Assembly: GCA_028554755.1 (NCBI GenBank)
Contig: JAPTOF010000001.1
Coordinates: 40,071,501-40,135,500, forward strand
DNA from: Cordia subcordata
Taxonomy: Eukaryota > Streptophyta > Magnoliopsida > Boraginales > Cordiaceae
Reading direction: 5' to 3'
DNA length: 64,000 nt
The translations under genes and the position numbers were made by a program. Under the pieces are notes generated by a model that made no database searches, had not been told where the DNA came from, and worked only from the letters and a program-made list of their open reading frames with translations. Positions within the stretch are counted from its first letter, which is position 1, and each line of letters opens with the position of its first letter. Shown one piece after another: positions 24,549 to 35,858 of the stretch.

Positions 24549-26821
24549 TCACATCACACTACAGCTTGAGGTGTTCTCATCATTGAAGTAGTTGTCGTAG
24601 TGGCCCGCCGGAGGAGGTGGGTACGGGTAAGGCGGGTAAGGGGGGTAAGGGGCCGGCATATAGTTGACGGCGGGCGGTGGCCTAGCGTACATCATCGGCT
24701 GGAACCTCTCATTTCCGGCGGCTTGTTGCTGGTTCGTCATTGCTGCCAATTGTTGTTGCTGGTAGTAGGGGTTTCCTTGCATCATTTCTAGGGCTGCCCC
24801 TGGGAAATACCCTGGAGGGGCACCGCCACGAACACCACCATTGTTACCGTTCACCCCTGCCGGTAGGCCTTGGACTGCCGGCAGGTTACCCAACGGGCCC
24901 ATAGGTCCATTACCCATGTGGGCCATCTGACCTGTCTGGCCCATCTGACCCATCTGGGCCATTGGCATAGCCCCCATTGGACCCACACCAGCATTAGCAT
25001 TCATAGCCATCATGTTTGGCATGCCTGGGATTCTATGATCATTCACTGGACCCCCTTTCATGCCCCCATTACCATTAATAATTTTGTTAGCACCAGCAGC
25101 AGCAGCATTACCACCAACATTGCCATTGTTACCATTCTTGAAATGTCCACCTGCACCACCGCCGCCGCCACCTCCGCCGCCATTCTTGCCATCTTGAGGC
25201 TGCCCACCACCATTCTTGCCACCCTTTTGAGCTGGTCCACCACCACCACCTCGATTTTGACCACCCCCATTATTATTCCCATTACCACCTTTTTTACCAC
25301 CATTCTTGCTGTCACTATTCCCACCCCCCATTTTAACCTGAACAGGCACATTTCCTCCACCACTGCCGCCAACGCCAACGCCAACGCCAACGCCACCACC
25401 TTTCTTCCCATCTCCACCATTGTTACCACCTTTCATGAGCATAGGTTGCTGACCATTCATCACATTAGGCATCTGACCACCATTCAGAGGCATCATCATC
25501 ATGTTAGGCATCTTTCCACCATTCATCATCATCATGTTGGGCATCTTACCACTATTCATAGGCATCATCATAGGCATCTTACCACCATTCATCATGTTAG
25601 GCATCTGCCCACCACCACCATTTCCCATTACAGGCTTCATCTTGTTGGGAGGAACATCATCCATATCATCCTCAAGATCATCATCATCATCATCATACTC
25701 ATCATCAAAATCATCAAGCTCATCATCATCATCAAAATCATCATCCTCAGGCATACTAATCTTGCCAGAGTTTTTGTCCGGACCTTTACCGCTGTTGTTA
25801 TTGGCAAAGGGCATTTCAAGGTCCTTGAATTGTGCCAGCTTCAAATCTTGAAAGGCCTTCAGCTGTTGCAGCTGTTGTGGTGATATCTGCAGGTTTGGTC
25901 CTAGTTGGCCACCACCACTTTTTGGCCCCGGCGCCGGCGCCGGCGGCTGCTGATTCTTTCCTCCACCACCACCCTTTTGGCCTTCGCCCTTGTTGTTGTT
26001 TCCACCATTTTTGCCATTGTCAATTTTCATGTCCTTAAACTGATTAGGAAGCCGTTGCTGCTGGTTATTGTTGTTATTGGGCTTTGGTGCACCCCAAATC
26101 TCTGCATGTTTGCCACTCTTTGTGAGCTTCTTGATCAGTGTTTCAGGGTCAACATTTCCTGATACTGTCACCTTCCCTTGCTCTGAATCTATAATTATTT
26201 TAAAAACACCTACCAAAAAAAAAATTGACACAAAAATGACATAAATTTCAGTCAAATGATACCCAAAAAGAGTTTTACAAAATTTTAAGAAAAGAATCAC
26301 ATGTACACTGTAAAAAAATGGATTTAGATAAATAAAAATTGAGTCTTGCAATAGAAATGTTACCATCAATCTTCTGCAAGATTTTCGTCACTTTACGCTT
26401 GCAACCATCACAGTGAATATTGACTTTTAGAACACAAGTCTGCATGTACAAGCAAAGCCAGTGAAGACAACAAGGAAAAAGTGAAAAACTTTATTGTTAT
26501 TTATTTATTTATCATCCAAATTCAAACAAGAAAAAAGAAAAACACACAAAAAAAAGCAAAAGGTGACAGAGACAGAAAATGAACTTGCAAAGACCAAATC
26601 TGCTTTTTATTAAAATAATTAGATATTTTTCAAGCAAAGCAAAATGAGAAAAAAAAATAAGTTAATTATAATTAAAAAGAAAATGGCACTTAAAAGATGT
26701 TAGTACAATGAAGCGTACACAGACAAATGAAAGCAACAACATTAATGCCAATGTGAATGTACACATTTTAATTTAATACATATGAAGATACCTGGATCTT
26801 CAAGAACTCTTCTTTACTCAT
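24549..26821 (-). CDS. Heavy-metal-associated isoprenylated plant protein (HIPP), three exons, 588 aa
   Basis: Exons in transcript order: 26821-26792 ([10 protein letters not shown]), 26439-26364 and 26209-24549, all with GT/AG borders, 1767 nt in total. The N-terminal HMA domain (about residues 10-75) has the ferredoxin-like pattern [16 protein letters not shown] with metal-binding Cys20 and Cys23, then [18 protein letters not shown] and AEIWGAPKP. It is followed by an Asn/Gly/Gln-rich linker, a helical [21 protein letters not shown] segment near 147-166, an acidic run of mostly Asp (190-220), repeated [13 protein letters not shown] Met-rich units, Gly/Asn-rich tracts and a Pro/Tyr-rich tail. 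The last four residues, CSVM, form a CaaX box for farnesylation, so membrane attachment is expected. Gene order and layout match the At3g06130/At5g19090 HIPPs, next to LUL genes in Arabidopsis too. The long antisense open frame through exon 3 is a by-product of its composition. Confidence 0.93.
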
Positions 26822-27185
26822 TTTTTCTTTCTTTTATTTTTCCTTTCTTTCTTTTTTTCCCTTTTATTGGGTTTTCAGGCAATGAGAACAGCCATTAAAA
26901 TGGTTTTTGGTTGTTGAAGGATCTGAAGGTAGTTAAAAACGAAAAATGTAATCCTGAAATGATGAATTGATATGCAAAATGGCCCCTGAAAGGTCTCTTG
27001 TATATATGTTAAGAAAACACTAGAGATTTAAGTGAAAGCAAATCAAGAAGAACAAAGAGAGGTGCAGTCTCTCTAAAGCAAGAACCAGAGAGAGTGAGAG
27101 AGATTGAGGGAGAGAGAAGTTTCAGAGGTGGTGGGTGGACATTATTAAACTTCTCACTGATGTCTCTGCTTCCTCTATTTCAGAG

Positions 27186-27196
27186 TGTGTGTGTGT

Positions 27197-27227
<31 letters not shown>

Positions 27228-27290
27228 GGTAAACAAAGGCACAAAGAGAGAGAGACAGAAAGAGAGTGACTCAACACTCTGTTTTGAGCC
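27186..27290. repeat. GT/GA microsatellite in the HIPP 5' region
   Basis: (GT)n followed by an interrupted (GA)n runs from 27186 to about 27228 and continues as GAGA-rich sequence to about 27270. On the gene strand this is a CT-rich stretch, common in plant 5' leaders and GAGA-type proximal promoters. It is likely to be length-variable between individuals. Confidence 0.75.
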
Positions 27291-27440
27291 ATTATTTATG
27301 GGTAGTTTGCCATATTGAATTTAGAGCTACAAACTTCAATGTGATAATAATTTAGACAAATAAGCATTTGCTTTTCTTTTCTGTTTTGTTTTCCTTTTTT
27401 TGCCTTTCTTGGCTCTTCGGTTTCTTCATTTGGGGAGGGC

Positions 27441-27446
27441 TTATAT
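27441..27446 (-). promoter_or_regulatory. Candidate TATA box of the HIPP gene
   Basis: On the minus strand CTGTATATAAGCC reads as a canonical TATA box, about 620 bases before the HIPP ATG. That implies a long leader containing the CT-rich microsatellite. A second candidate, ACATATATACAAG near 27000, would give a leader of roughly 150 bases. The sequence does not decide between them. Confidence 0.4.
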
Positions 27447-27845
27447 ACAGGCTGTGGCTTATGAGGGATCGTTTAGCTGGCTTGGCTTAATTACCCTTTT
27501 TACCAACCATGGTAAAATAGAAAAGAAAATCTGATGATAATCTGCTTTTTGGATTACTATCATATGACAACGAGTTCTTGCCAGATTTCTTCTCCAAAAT
27601 TGGGTGGTATGATAAGTGTGAACTCATTTATTGTACCTTTTAGATGGTATGCAAATATAAATAAGACTAGTCCTTTTGTATACCGTAGTTTGTACGAGTT
27701 AATTTATTTATTTTTTTTTGAGTTATAATATGTCTAAGTCACATTAGACTCAAATTAACGTGGGAGGGGGGAGGGGGGAGTAGAGGAAAAGTTCTCCCAA
27801 TTGCTCTTCCCAAGATACAAATTTCAATAATAGATCACAAATTCA

Positions 27846-28071
27846 GGCCTATTTGGATTGAATTTTTTTTAGGAAAAAATATTTTTTTTTTTGAAAAAAT
27901 TATATTAAATTTACAATAATTATTTGATTTGATTTCTAAAAAAGTTGAAACTCTGAGAAAAGCTCAAATACAGCTTTTTTAAGAAGTCAGAATTTTCAGC
28001 TTTTAAAAAAAAATATTTTTTAAAAACTATTAAAAAAAGCGCTTTTGAAAAAAGTCAATCCAAACGAACCC
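27846..28071. mobile_element. Tourist/PIF-like MITE, ~226 bp
   Basis: Left end GGCCTATTTGGATTGAATT; right end AAAGTCAATCCAAACGAACCC. The arms fold back, with CAATAATTATTTGATTTGA and AGCTCAAATACAGC in the middle as in the copy at 35481-35709. Flanks are TCA (left) and TTA (right), a target duplication with one change. Confidence 0.75.
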
Positions 28072-29540
28072 TTAGTTAATTTTATTTACTCTCACCAACA
28101 AATGACGAATTCAATTATGAATTTTTGAAATCACGAATCATTTCTATTTTAACCCTTAATTGATTGGCAATTGCATTCTAAGGAGAAAGAAAAATAGCAA
28201 CACATATTGATAATAAATAACAACTAAAAAATAATATAAGAGATAATAGATATCATTAATACCACATCTGACAATAAATAAGGGATAGTCATGTTGTGTA
28301 ACCGCTAGTTTGAAAAAGAAGAACTTTAATTGATATATCTAATAATAAATAATAGATTACAAATTATATTTGCTAGATTTTAGATACATGAATGGTTAAG
28401 ATTACACAAGATTTAACCAAGCCAGCTAAATACCCCCAAAGCCACAACTATGCAAGGCCTTCCCCTTGAGACAAACAGCAAGCAAAAGGCAAAAAAGGAA
28501 ACAGACTTCTAATTTTTTTTTCAATATATAGGAGGATGATTTTAATCAGTCAAATAGAATTAATTTAATTTTGACTTTTTATTTTGAAATATAATTATTT
28601 ATTAATATCTTTCTTTCCTTCTTTTTGTGTTGGAATAAAGGATTAAGATTAGTTTAGTCCTATTTGAATGATTGAGATTATTCATTCTATGCATTGAAGA
28701 AAATAAAAATAAGAGAATTCAAGTCCTTATTATGAATACATGAATGGTTAAAATTTTTATCATATTATCATATTAATATGAAAGAGAATTTGAGAGGAAA
28801 GCATTTTATCAAAAGATTCTTGTAATTTTCTTTTTCTCTAAATATTACAAAAATTTTTGTTAAAAGAATGTATTACATAAATCTATGTGATATTTAGTGT
28901 AATCTAATTTATTTTTGCATGGATTGTGTAAATATGCTTGTAATCTAACATCTGTAATCAAGATTACATCTTTGACCCAAAAAGGAAAAGTATGTAGGAT
29001 TTCATCAAAAGTTATGTTCGAAATTGTATATATATTTTTTCCCCGTACAGATAACAGTAATCATATACAGATCAGAAGTGGATTGAAATATTAAATGCCT
29101 TTCACACTGAAATCCAATCCTAATTAATTCAATGGTGTAACGGGATTATGACGAAAGCAAAAGCCAGTCAGATTACAAGAGCAAGTGGCATTCGCAAAAT
29201 CCAAACGTAGATTACATAATCAATACATCACTAAAGTAATTAGGATATGGATTTCAGTGTAAAAGAGTCGATTTTTTCTTATAGATGCAATATTACACTC
29301 ATTGGTGTTAATTAAATCATTTCATACGTATAAAAGTTTATCATTTTTAATCATTTTTCGTATTAAATATAATCTAACTCCTGAAGAAAGGAACCATTGA
29401 AAACGGTAAATTTAATTTGAGAATGATTGAAAATAATAAATTTTCATATTAATAGAGATATTAATCGAATATTAACGATGTAATATTGCACCCTTCAAAA
29501 AAGATCATTAAAATTACAAATTTTTAATCCACTTTTGATA

Positions 29541-29950
29541 ATCTGTGTAAGATTACCATAATTTGTAAAAGAAAAAGTAGGATTTCAGTAATATGGGTGG
29601 GTAAGATTATCATAATGTATTAGTAATTTGTAAAAGAAAAAGAAGGAGTTTCATTAATTTGTGGATAAGATTACCATAATATATTAGTAATCTATAAAAG
29701 AAAAGGTAGGATTTCAGTAATTTTTGGATAAGATTACCATAATATATTAATAATCTATAAAAGAAAAAGTAGGATTTCAGTAATTTGGGTGGATAAGAAT
29801 GAAATCCTATTTTTTCTTTTACGGATTACTAACATATTATGGTAATCTTATCCCCAAATTAATGAAAATTTTACTTTAAGGGATGCAACATAGTACTTGT
29901 TAGAAAGATTGTTACTAATATATTATGGTAATCTAGAAAATTTACTGAAT
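29541..29950. repeat. ~63-bp tandem repeat (about four units) ending in inverted copies
   Basis: Direct units begin near 29541, 29591, 29657 and 29720. Each carries GATAAGATTACCATAAT, TATTAGTAATCTATAAAAG and GTAGGATTTCAGTAAT. From about 29797 the same blocks appear reversed (GAAATCCTATTTTTTC, GGATTACTAACATATTATGG, TAATCTTATCC), with a second partial inverted copy near 29905-29945. The whole can form a long hairpin. Confidence 0.8.
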
Positions 29951-30996
29951 TGATGTGAAACTAAATTTGTTGCTTTTTGATCACATGCGGCTTTTGAATT
30001 TAAACTGATAAATATAAATCTTTTAATTCTCCCTTGAAGGCAAAAGAGTTTGTTTGGGATTAGCAGAAATAGATCTAAGAATAACATAATTGATTATAAC
30101 TTAAAATCTTCAAAAATACTAATGGTGATGATGATGATGACCACAATTGCAGCAATGACAATAACAAGAGTAATGATAAAAGAAATTATTAATAATTAAT
30201 TAATTAATTAGAGTGATAGCAACGATAATAATTTATGATATCAATAATAAGTTTAGTTTGATTCAAAAAGTTTTCACCCTATATTTCCAACCAAGAGCAA
30301 GCAATTTTTCTTCTTGGTACAAATAAAAATATAAGTTTCTTTTCTTTTTTTTAAGGGAAAAGAGAATCTAAATATGTTTTAATAAATTGCTTGGTTCATT
30401 TTAAGAAATTTATTTTTATGTGATGAACTCTTGCCTTTCTCACTACAAATCGTCAAATGATATATCATATGATCATAGTAGAGAAAATTGAGAGTGACTT
30501 ATCGAATGAGCAATGTTTTGAGAGTGATCTAATCCGTTGTAGAGACTTCCTGAGGACAAAAGTCATTAGCTCGACACTTCAAGGGGGATTCACAACCCCA
30601 AGAACATTTTGACTCACGGTTTCCCACGAAGGTTTGTCAGTTGATGGTCAGGCTTCGTTGCATGTATGGATGACCAGATTTTACTAGCTGGATTTTCTTT
30701 GTTACAAAAGAAAAAAAATGATCTTTGTATGATAGAAAAATACATGACAATAGAAAACAGGAATACTAAAGAGAAAGGGAAAAAAAAAGAAGAAAGTGAA
30801 ACGTATGTCCTACCCGTTTTGACAACTCGGTCGAGGGGTTTTATAGGGGGAGCGGTGGAAAAAATGTGGACCGGTGGGTCGGATTGAGCGGAAGGACTTT
30901 ATTACGCTCAATTAATTCGCTTTACTTTCTCAATTTCATATTATCGACATGTTAATTAGTAATCCTTTAACACGAAGATATATATATAACACGAGC

Positions 30997-31073
30997 GATT
31001 GAGACTATCTCCTCCACAAATGTAATATTGGGTTCAAATCTCAAAAAGATGGGGGTTTAAGGAATAAAAAGGG
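30997..31073 (+). mobile_element. Short SINE-like insertion with 10-bp target duplication
   Basis: A 77-bp insert is flanked by TAACACGAGC at 30987-30996 and again at 31074-31083. It contains GGTTCAAATCTC (31031-31042), close to the pol III B-box consensus GGTTCRANNCC, and ends in an A-rich tail. The length suggests a 5'-truncated tRNA-derived SINE. Confidence 0.6.
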
Positions 31074-31774
31074 TAACACGAGCTATATATATGCATTTAA
31101 TTCAAATTAACTTTATAGGATCTCTATTTTACATTTCACAATTCGTGTTTCTTATTTTTTGGCTTATTAGCTGTTTAGAAATATATGAACTAAAATATAA
31201 CTTGTGTTTTTTTATAAAGATTTTGCTTGACAAAAATATAGGACTTTGCTAGATTATATAGGTGACTATAGGAGCAACTATTTACCATTGTGTCGGTTAG
31301 CAATAAGTAAACAACTCACTCAAATAGCGGTTTCACCCAATCCAAATTGACCTACTTTCCATGCCAACGATATACATATCTATATGCAAGTGATTTATAT
31401 CCAAAAATGGACATTCGTCATATACTTAAGTAAATAAGAGCTAATAAGCCAAAAAATTGCAAAGAATTATGAAGTTTCATTTTCTAATTACGTAAATTAA
31501 ACCTTCAATTAAGTATTTTTTATGAGAAATTAGTGATTCTTTGGTAAATATGATATTATGCAAGTAAAAAACTCCAAAACAAAAGAAATCATAGTAAATT
31601 AGATATATGCACATGACATACCAATCCTAAGATAATTATCTAACAAAATCATCAATCAAAAATCGAAGACACATGGTATTAAATGAAACTCCTTTAATAT
31701 TTTCTTAATTTTCCCCCATATTTGTTAGTATATAATATATTCTTGCTCATTGTCCCTAACTGAAAAACTATATA

Positions 31775-32234
31775 TGTTTGGAAAATCGAGGACATACGCA
31801 TATACATTAATGTACAACGGAAAACATACACAAAGAACACGCAATATTTTTAACATAATTCGGTCCTCTGCCTACGTCCACGATCCATTTTTGGAATAAA
31901 TTCCATTAATTAACAATAATAGGTTACACATGGTGATGACTTTTTGTATAGCCAGAAAAGTCTAAACCCTTCCTCACAAAGTTCTTACAATGGCTCTATC
32001 CTCAATATGATTAGAACGAATTTAAGATACTCTCTCTCACACACATGAAGCTCTTAGGACACTCCCATGACACATCAAATACAAGCTACAAAACTCTTTA
32101 TTTATAGGATATAAATCTTTACTCCCTGAGATTTCTCCTATACTATTTAGCAGCTTATAATTTGATAATACAATTAATTTCCTTCACAAGTTTCTGACTT
32201 TGTATGGGCTTGGACTTTGAGTCATAACCCAACA
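31775..32234 (-). repeat. 3' LTR of the element at 31775-33321
   Basis: Ends TGTTTGG / CCCAACA. The polypurine tract adjoins it at about 32235-32247 (read on the minus strand). The terminal inverted repeat has one mismatch on the outer side. Confidence 0.88.
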
Positions 32235-32862
32235 AGTTCCTCCTTTAGCGAAAAGTCTAAAGATTCTTTGCTGCAGCTAGAACCTCTTCACAATCTTTAC
32301 GTTGGAGCCTTCACTCAATAGCACTCTTCATGGCAACGGTTACTAACACATCCTAGCTGGTTCATAGAGTCATTATCAACATCTTTCTCCATGCCATCTA
32401 ACCTCGACCTCTGAAAGTTATTCGCGTCCTCCCTCGATACTAAGCATCTCGGACGTGGTCTTATTTCCAGTAGTAGCACTCCCTATAAGTCATCTAGCTA
32501 GAACTCTAATCGTTTAGCTACACAGACTCAATTTGCATGACTCCTCACTCGAACCAAACCTTCTTGAATTGGTCTACTCGTCCAAAACTTCTCTTCTCTA
32601 AAAGTTCATTCATTAGTCAGCTAAAGGTGTTTGCTCGCACAGTGCTTCAAAACTTGCACGCAATTCCATCACCACTTCATCGTTTTAGACAAATTCAAGG
32701 CTCACCCACGACAACACAGTTGATCCCTCCAACTGTGATGACACCACCAGTGTTAAACATGATCTCCTCCTCATACTACATGCCCCTTAGCAAACAAATT
32801 CTTTAGGTGTCCTCCTTGTAGTGTCATCATGCCCAATTCATCAACCGGGCTCTAATAACACT

Positions 32863-33321
32863 TGTTGGGAAAATCAAGGATGCACGCACACACATCAATG
32901 CACAATTAAAAACACACACAAAGAACACGCAATATTTTTAACGTAGTTTGGCCCTCTGCCTATCTACACGATCCCTCTATGGGATAAATTCCATTGTTCA
33001 ACAATAATGGGCTATACACAGTGATGACATTTTCCATGTCAAAAAAGTCTCAACCCTCTCTCACAGAATTCTTACAATGGCTCTATCCTCAACAAGATTA
33101 GAACGAATATAAGATACTCTCTCTCACACACATGAGGCTCTCAGGACACTTCTAAGGCATACCAAATACAAGTTATAAAATCCTCTATTTATAGAAGAGA
33201 AATCTTACTCTCCAAGATTTATCCTACACTATTTAGGCAGCTTATAATTTGGTAATACAATTAATTTATTTCCCAAGTTTCCTAATTTGTATGGACTCAG
33301 ACTTTGAGCGACAACCCAACA
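32863..33321 (-). repeat. 5' LTR of the element at 31775-33321
   Basis: Ends TGTTGGG / CCCAACA, intact. A TATA-like box at about 33183-33192 (minus strand) and the tRNA primer site just inside at 32843-32860 show the direction of transcription. Confidence 0.88.
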
Positions 33322-33326
33322 ATATA

Positions 33327-34805
33327 GTTGCAAGTTTATTAAGTACTTTCTTCAAAGCCTTTCAATATTAAAAAACATAATGTTCAATCACTTTTATATG
33401 CTACAACCCTTGTAACTTCGTATTGGTTCAATTATGCTATACACTATTTTTTTTTATTTCTCTATTCCACTTGGACACATAATACATCATTACATGTAAT
33501 AATACACCTTGAGATACCAATTTGAATAAGGTACAGCAAGACTAATCTATAAGACAAATTAAAGTAAATTAAGAAATAAACCATATATTATTCAAAATCC
33601 AACATAAAACATAATTATGATATCGCGTGTGTATAAAATATGTAAAACATTTTTTTGCGTGAAGAAAGTACTCCGGTTCAAATTATTAATCTCACAGTAT
33701 AGTTGTACTCTTCAATATGTATATCCCGATTCAACCGGTGGAAAAAAATAATCAATTTATACCACAAATCATTAATATAAAATTTAATGAAAGCGTCAGC
33801 TCTTTCATTTAATGAATAATAATTAATATAGTCCAAGGAAGGACACAGAAAAACATGACAAGAATAAACATGACAGTTACACTTTTGAAAAATCCTTGAC
33901 TTCATAATTTAATTCAGCTCCCTGTCCAAGTATTACCCCAAAATTGCGTCTTAATTTCAAACAAACACTGATAAAGAAGTTAAATTCACCAAATATTTGT
34001 GAGCTACTCTATCTTATCTTTATTTTATTTTTCAAGGTGACAATATTTTTTTTTTTTTTGTTTGAATTCCATGAGTAGCAGAGAGTAAAAAAAAGAAAAA
34101 GAAGTGACAACATTTTTTATGTTAAGAAAATATTCCCCGACTAGTGACTGCTATTAATTAGGAAGTAGACTTGGTCTTTTGTCGGAGTGGATAAGGATGG
34201 TCAACTAGGAATATCACATGCTTAACCGGTCCTCTTACAATGTCTTCTATTTTAGTAGACTAAGTGATTTTGATTATCAAAATTAACGAAGTTATTGCAG
34301 AAGTCTAAGTAATTGACAAACCAAAATAACCTATAGCGGTTTCAAACATTTCAATACACGTAGGTAATGCTGACTAATCACATATATTCAAAATTAAACA
34401 CTATCTATTTATCGGTAAATATTTAGTCTAGAGGAGTCATGGTCTCGTAGACACATTTGTGATTGAATTTAAAAATTTTTAGGTCCTTTTAAGGAGAAAC
34501 CCATGAGGCACTTATGCAGAGCCATTGCCATTTACGTCCAAAAGTATAACATGTGCAACCACATGGTGTAGCCAGAGATCTTGACTGATGATATATGAGA
34601 AGAAGATAATATGGGAATAGTTTCATGAAAAGACCTAACTGATTTTTGTCATGCATTATATGCTATGCAACAATCAATCACATGAGCTTTTCAAGTCTCT
34701 TATTGTTGACTTTTACCCTTGAGAAGAAATGGATAATAGAAGAGAGATGCACGCCTTAAAGTTATCACACTATTTAAGGGAAGATAAAACAATGGGGTGT
34801 TAAAT

Positions 34806-34846
<41 letters not shown>

Positions 34847-35401
34847 TGTTGAAAGTTAGTTGCATATTGATTGTATTCTCCTTCATGTTTTCTTGAACTA
34901 CATAAATGGAGGTGTTTTTAGTTAGGGTCCACCATTTCATCAGGAGCATTGCTAGATGAAAGCGTGTGAGAATCTCACAAGACAGTTAGATCCATTTCGA
35001 AGTTATAAAACTAGTAGCATAGCAATATATCCTAGTAGTACTTTGATTTACTAAGAAGGTCATCGAAACTTGAAAAATTTAGATTACCTGTGCATCTGAA
35101 TTTGAATGAAATAAATCACTTTATGCAAATCTTAGTAATTATTGGACATTTCTTTCAATATATCCCACTATGATTTACGAATGAATACACTTCATAATAG
35201 TGTGTGGTGATCCTCAAGTTGAAATTGTAATATGATCCAAAACCTAATCTTGTTCTTACATTTTGGATGCTTGATGGTTATCTTAGTCTTAGTGCATTCT
35301 TACTTATTTCTAGATCCGCGCATACCGAGAGCTTCATCCTTCAACTACTCCTTATTCTATCTACATTTAGTGGTGGTGAAATCAATGATTAGATATACAT
35401 T
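33327..35401. other. AT-rich intergenic DNA with a (TA)n microsatellite
   Basis: There is no supported gene. (TA)n of about 17 units covers 34810-34843. The remaining sequence has short open frames only. Confidence 0.6.
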
Positions 35402-35858
35402 GAGCTTGTTTGGATTGGTCTTCTCGTCATGGAAAAATACCTTTTTTTTCTTTGAAAAAATCACATTCTTCTTGCAATAAGGACCTGTTTGGATTGGTTT
35501 TTTTTTAAGGAAAAAAGTACTTTTTTTCTAAAAAAGTCACATTAAATTTGCAATAACTATTTGATTTGGCTTCTAAAAAAGCAGAAATTTTGAAAAAAGC
35601 TAAAATACAGCTTTTTTTAGAAGCCAGAATTTTCAGCTTTTCAAAAAAAGCTATTTTTCAAAAACTGTTAAAAAAAGTGCTTTTCAAAAAAGCCAATCCA
35701 AACGAGCCCTAAGTATTTGAATCAGATTTAAACAGAAAAAAAAAAGAAGTTCGGATTCAACATTTTTAAAAGTAAAAAATTATAACTTCTCAAAAATTTG
35801 ATTTTTTTTAAAGTTAAAAAAAAAACACCTTTTGAAAAAAGTCAATCCAAACGAGCCT
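35402..35858. mobile_element. Older Tourist/PIF-like MITE split by a younger copy of the same family
   Basis: The left arm GAGCTTGTTTGGATTGGTCTT (from 35402) and the right arm ending AAAGTCAATCCAAACGAGCC (to about 35857) are terminal inverted repeats of the same family as the copy inside. Removing the inner element and one TAA restores a unit of normal size, with a GCAATAAGTATTTGA centre that matches the GCAATAACTATTTGA of the intact copy. Confidence 0.8.
35481..35709. mobile_element. Tourist/PIF-like MITE, 229 bp, nested
   Basis: Ends GGACCTGTTTGGATTGG and CCAATCCAAACGAGCCC, with a perfect TAA target duplication (35478-35480 and 35710-35712). Its arms pair almost completely and the centre contains CTATTTGATTTGGC. 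It is the best-preserved copy of the family in the window. Confidence 0.88.

Larger units (their letters stand above)
28072..31774. other. AT-rich intergenic DNA upstream of the HIPP gene
   Basis: There is no supported gene. It holds the tandem/inverted repeat cluster at 29541-29950 and a short SINE-like insertion at 30997-31073. A purine-rich open frame at about 30666-30887 has no family features. Confidence 0.55.
31775..33321 (-). mobile_element. Complete non-autonomous LTR retrotransposon (TRIM/LARD-like), 1.55 kb
   Basis: Two direct LTRs of 460 and 459 bp (31775-32234 and 32863-33321), each running TG...CA with TGTT(T/G)GG and CCCAACA ends, enclose only 628 bp. The 5-bp target duplication ATATA lies at 31770-31774 and 33322-33326. 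On the minus strand the first LTR is followed by TGTTATTAGAGCCCGGTT (32860 downward), a good match to the initiator-Met tRNA primer binding site. The other LTR is preceded by the polypurine tract AAAGGAGGAACT. TATA-like CTATAAATA lies on the minus strand in both LTRs. The internal part has no gag or pol frame, so the element must have moved with borrowed proteins. The LTRs have many differences, so it is not recent. Confidence 0.9.

Noticed and set aside
24870..25883. 337-codon open frame on the plus strand
   Set aside because: It is the antisense of HIPP exon 3. Its His/Ile/Thr-rich composition mirrors the Gly/Asn/Met/Asp codons of the real gene, and it has no domain.
32537..32806. 89-codon frame in the small LTR element
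   Set aside because: It is on the strand opposite to the element's own PBS/PPT direction, with no gag, protease or RT features.
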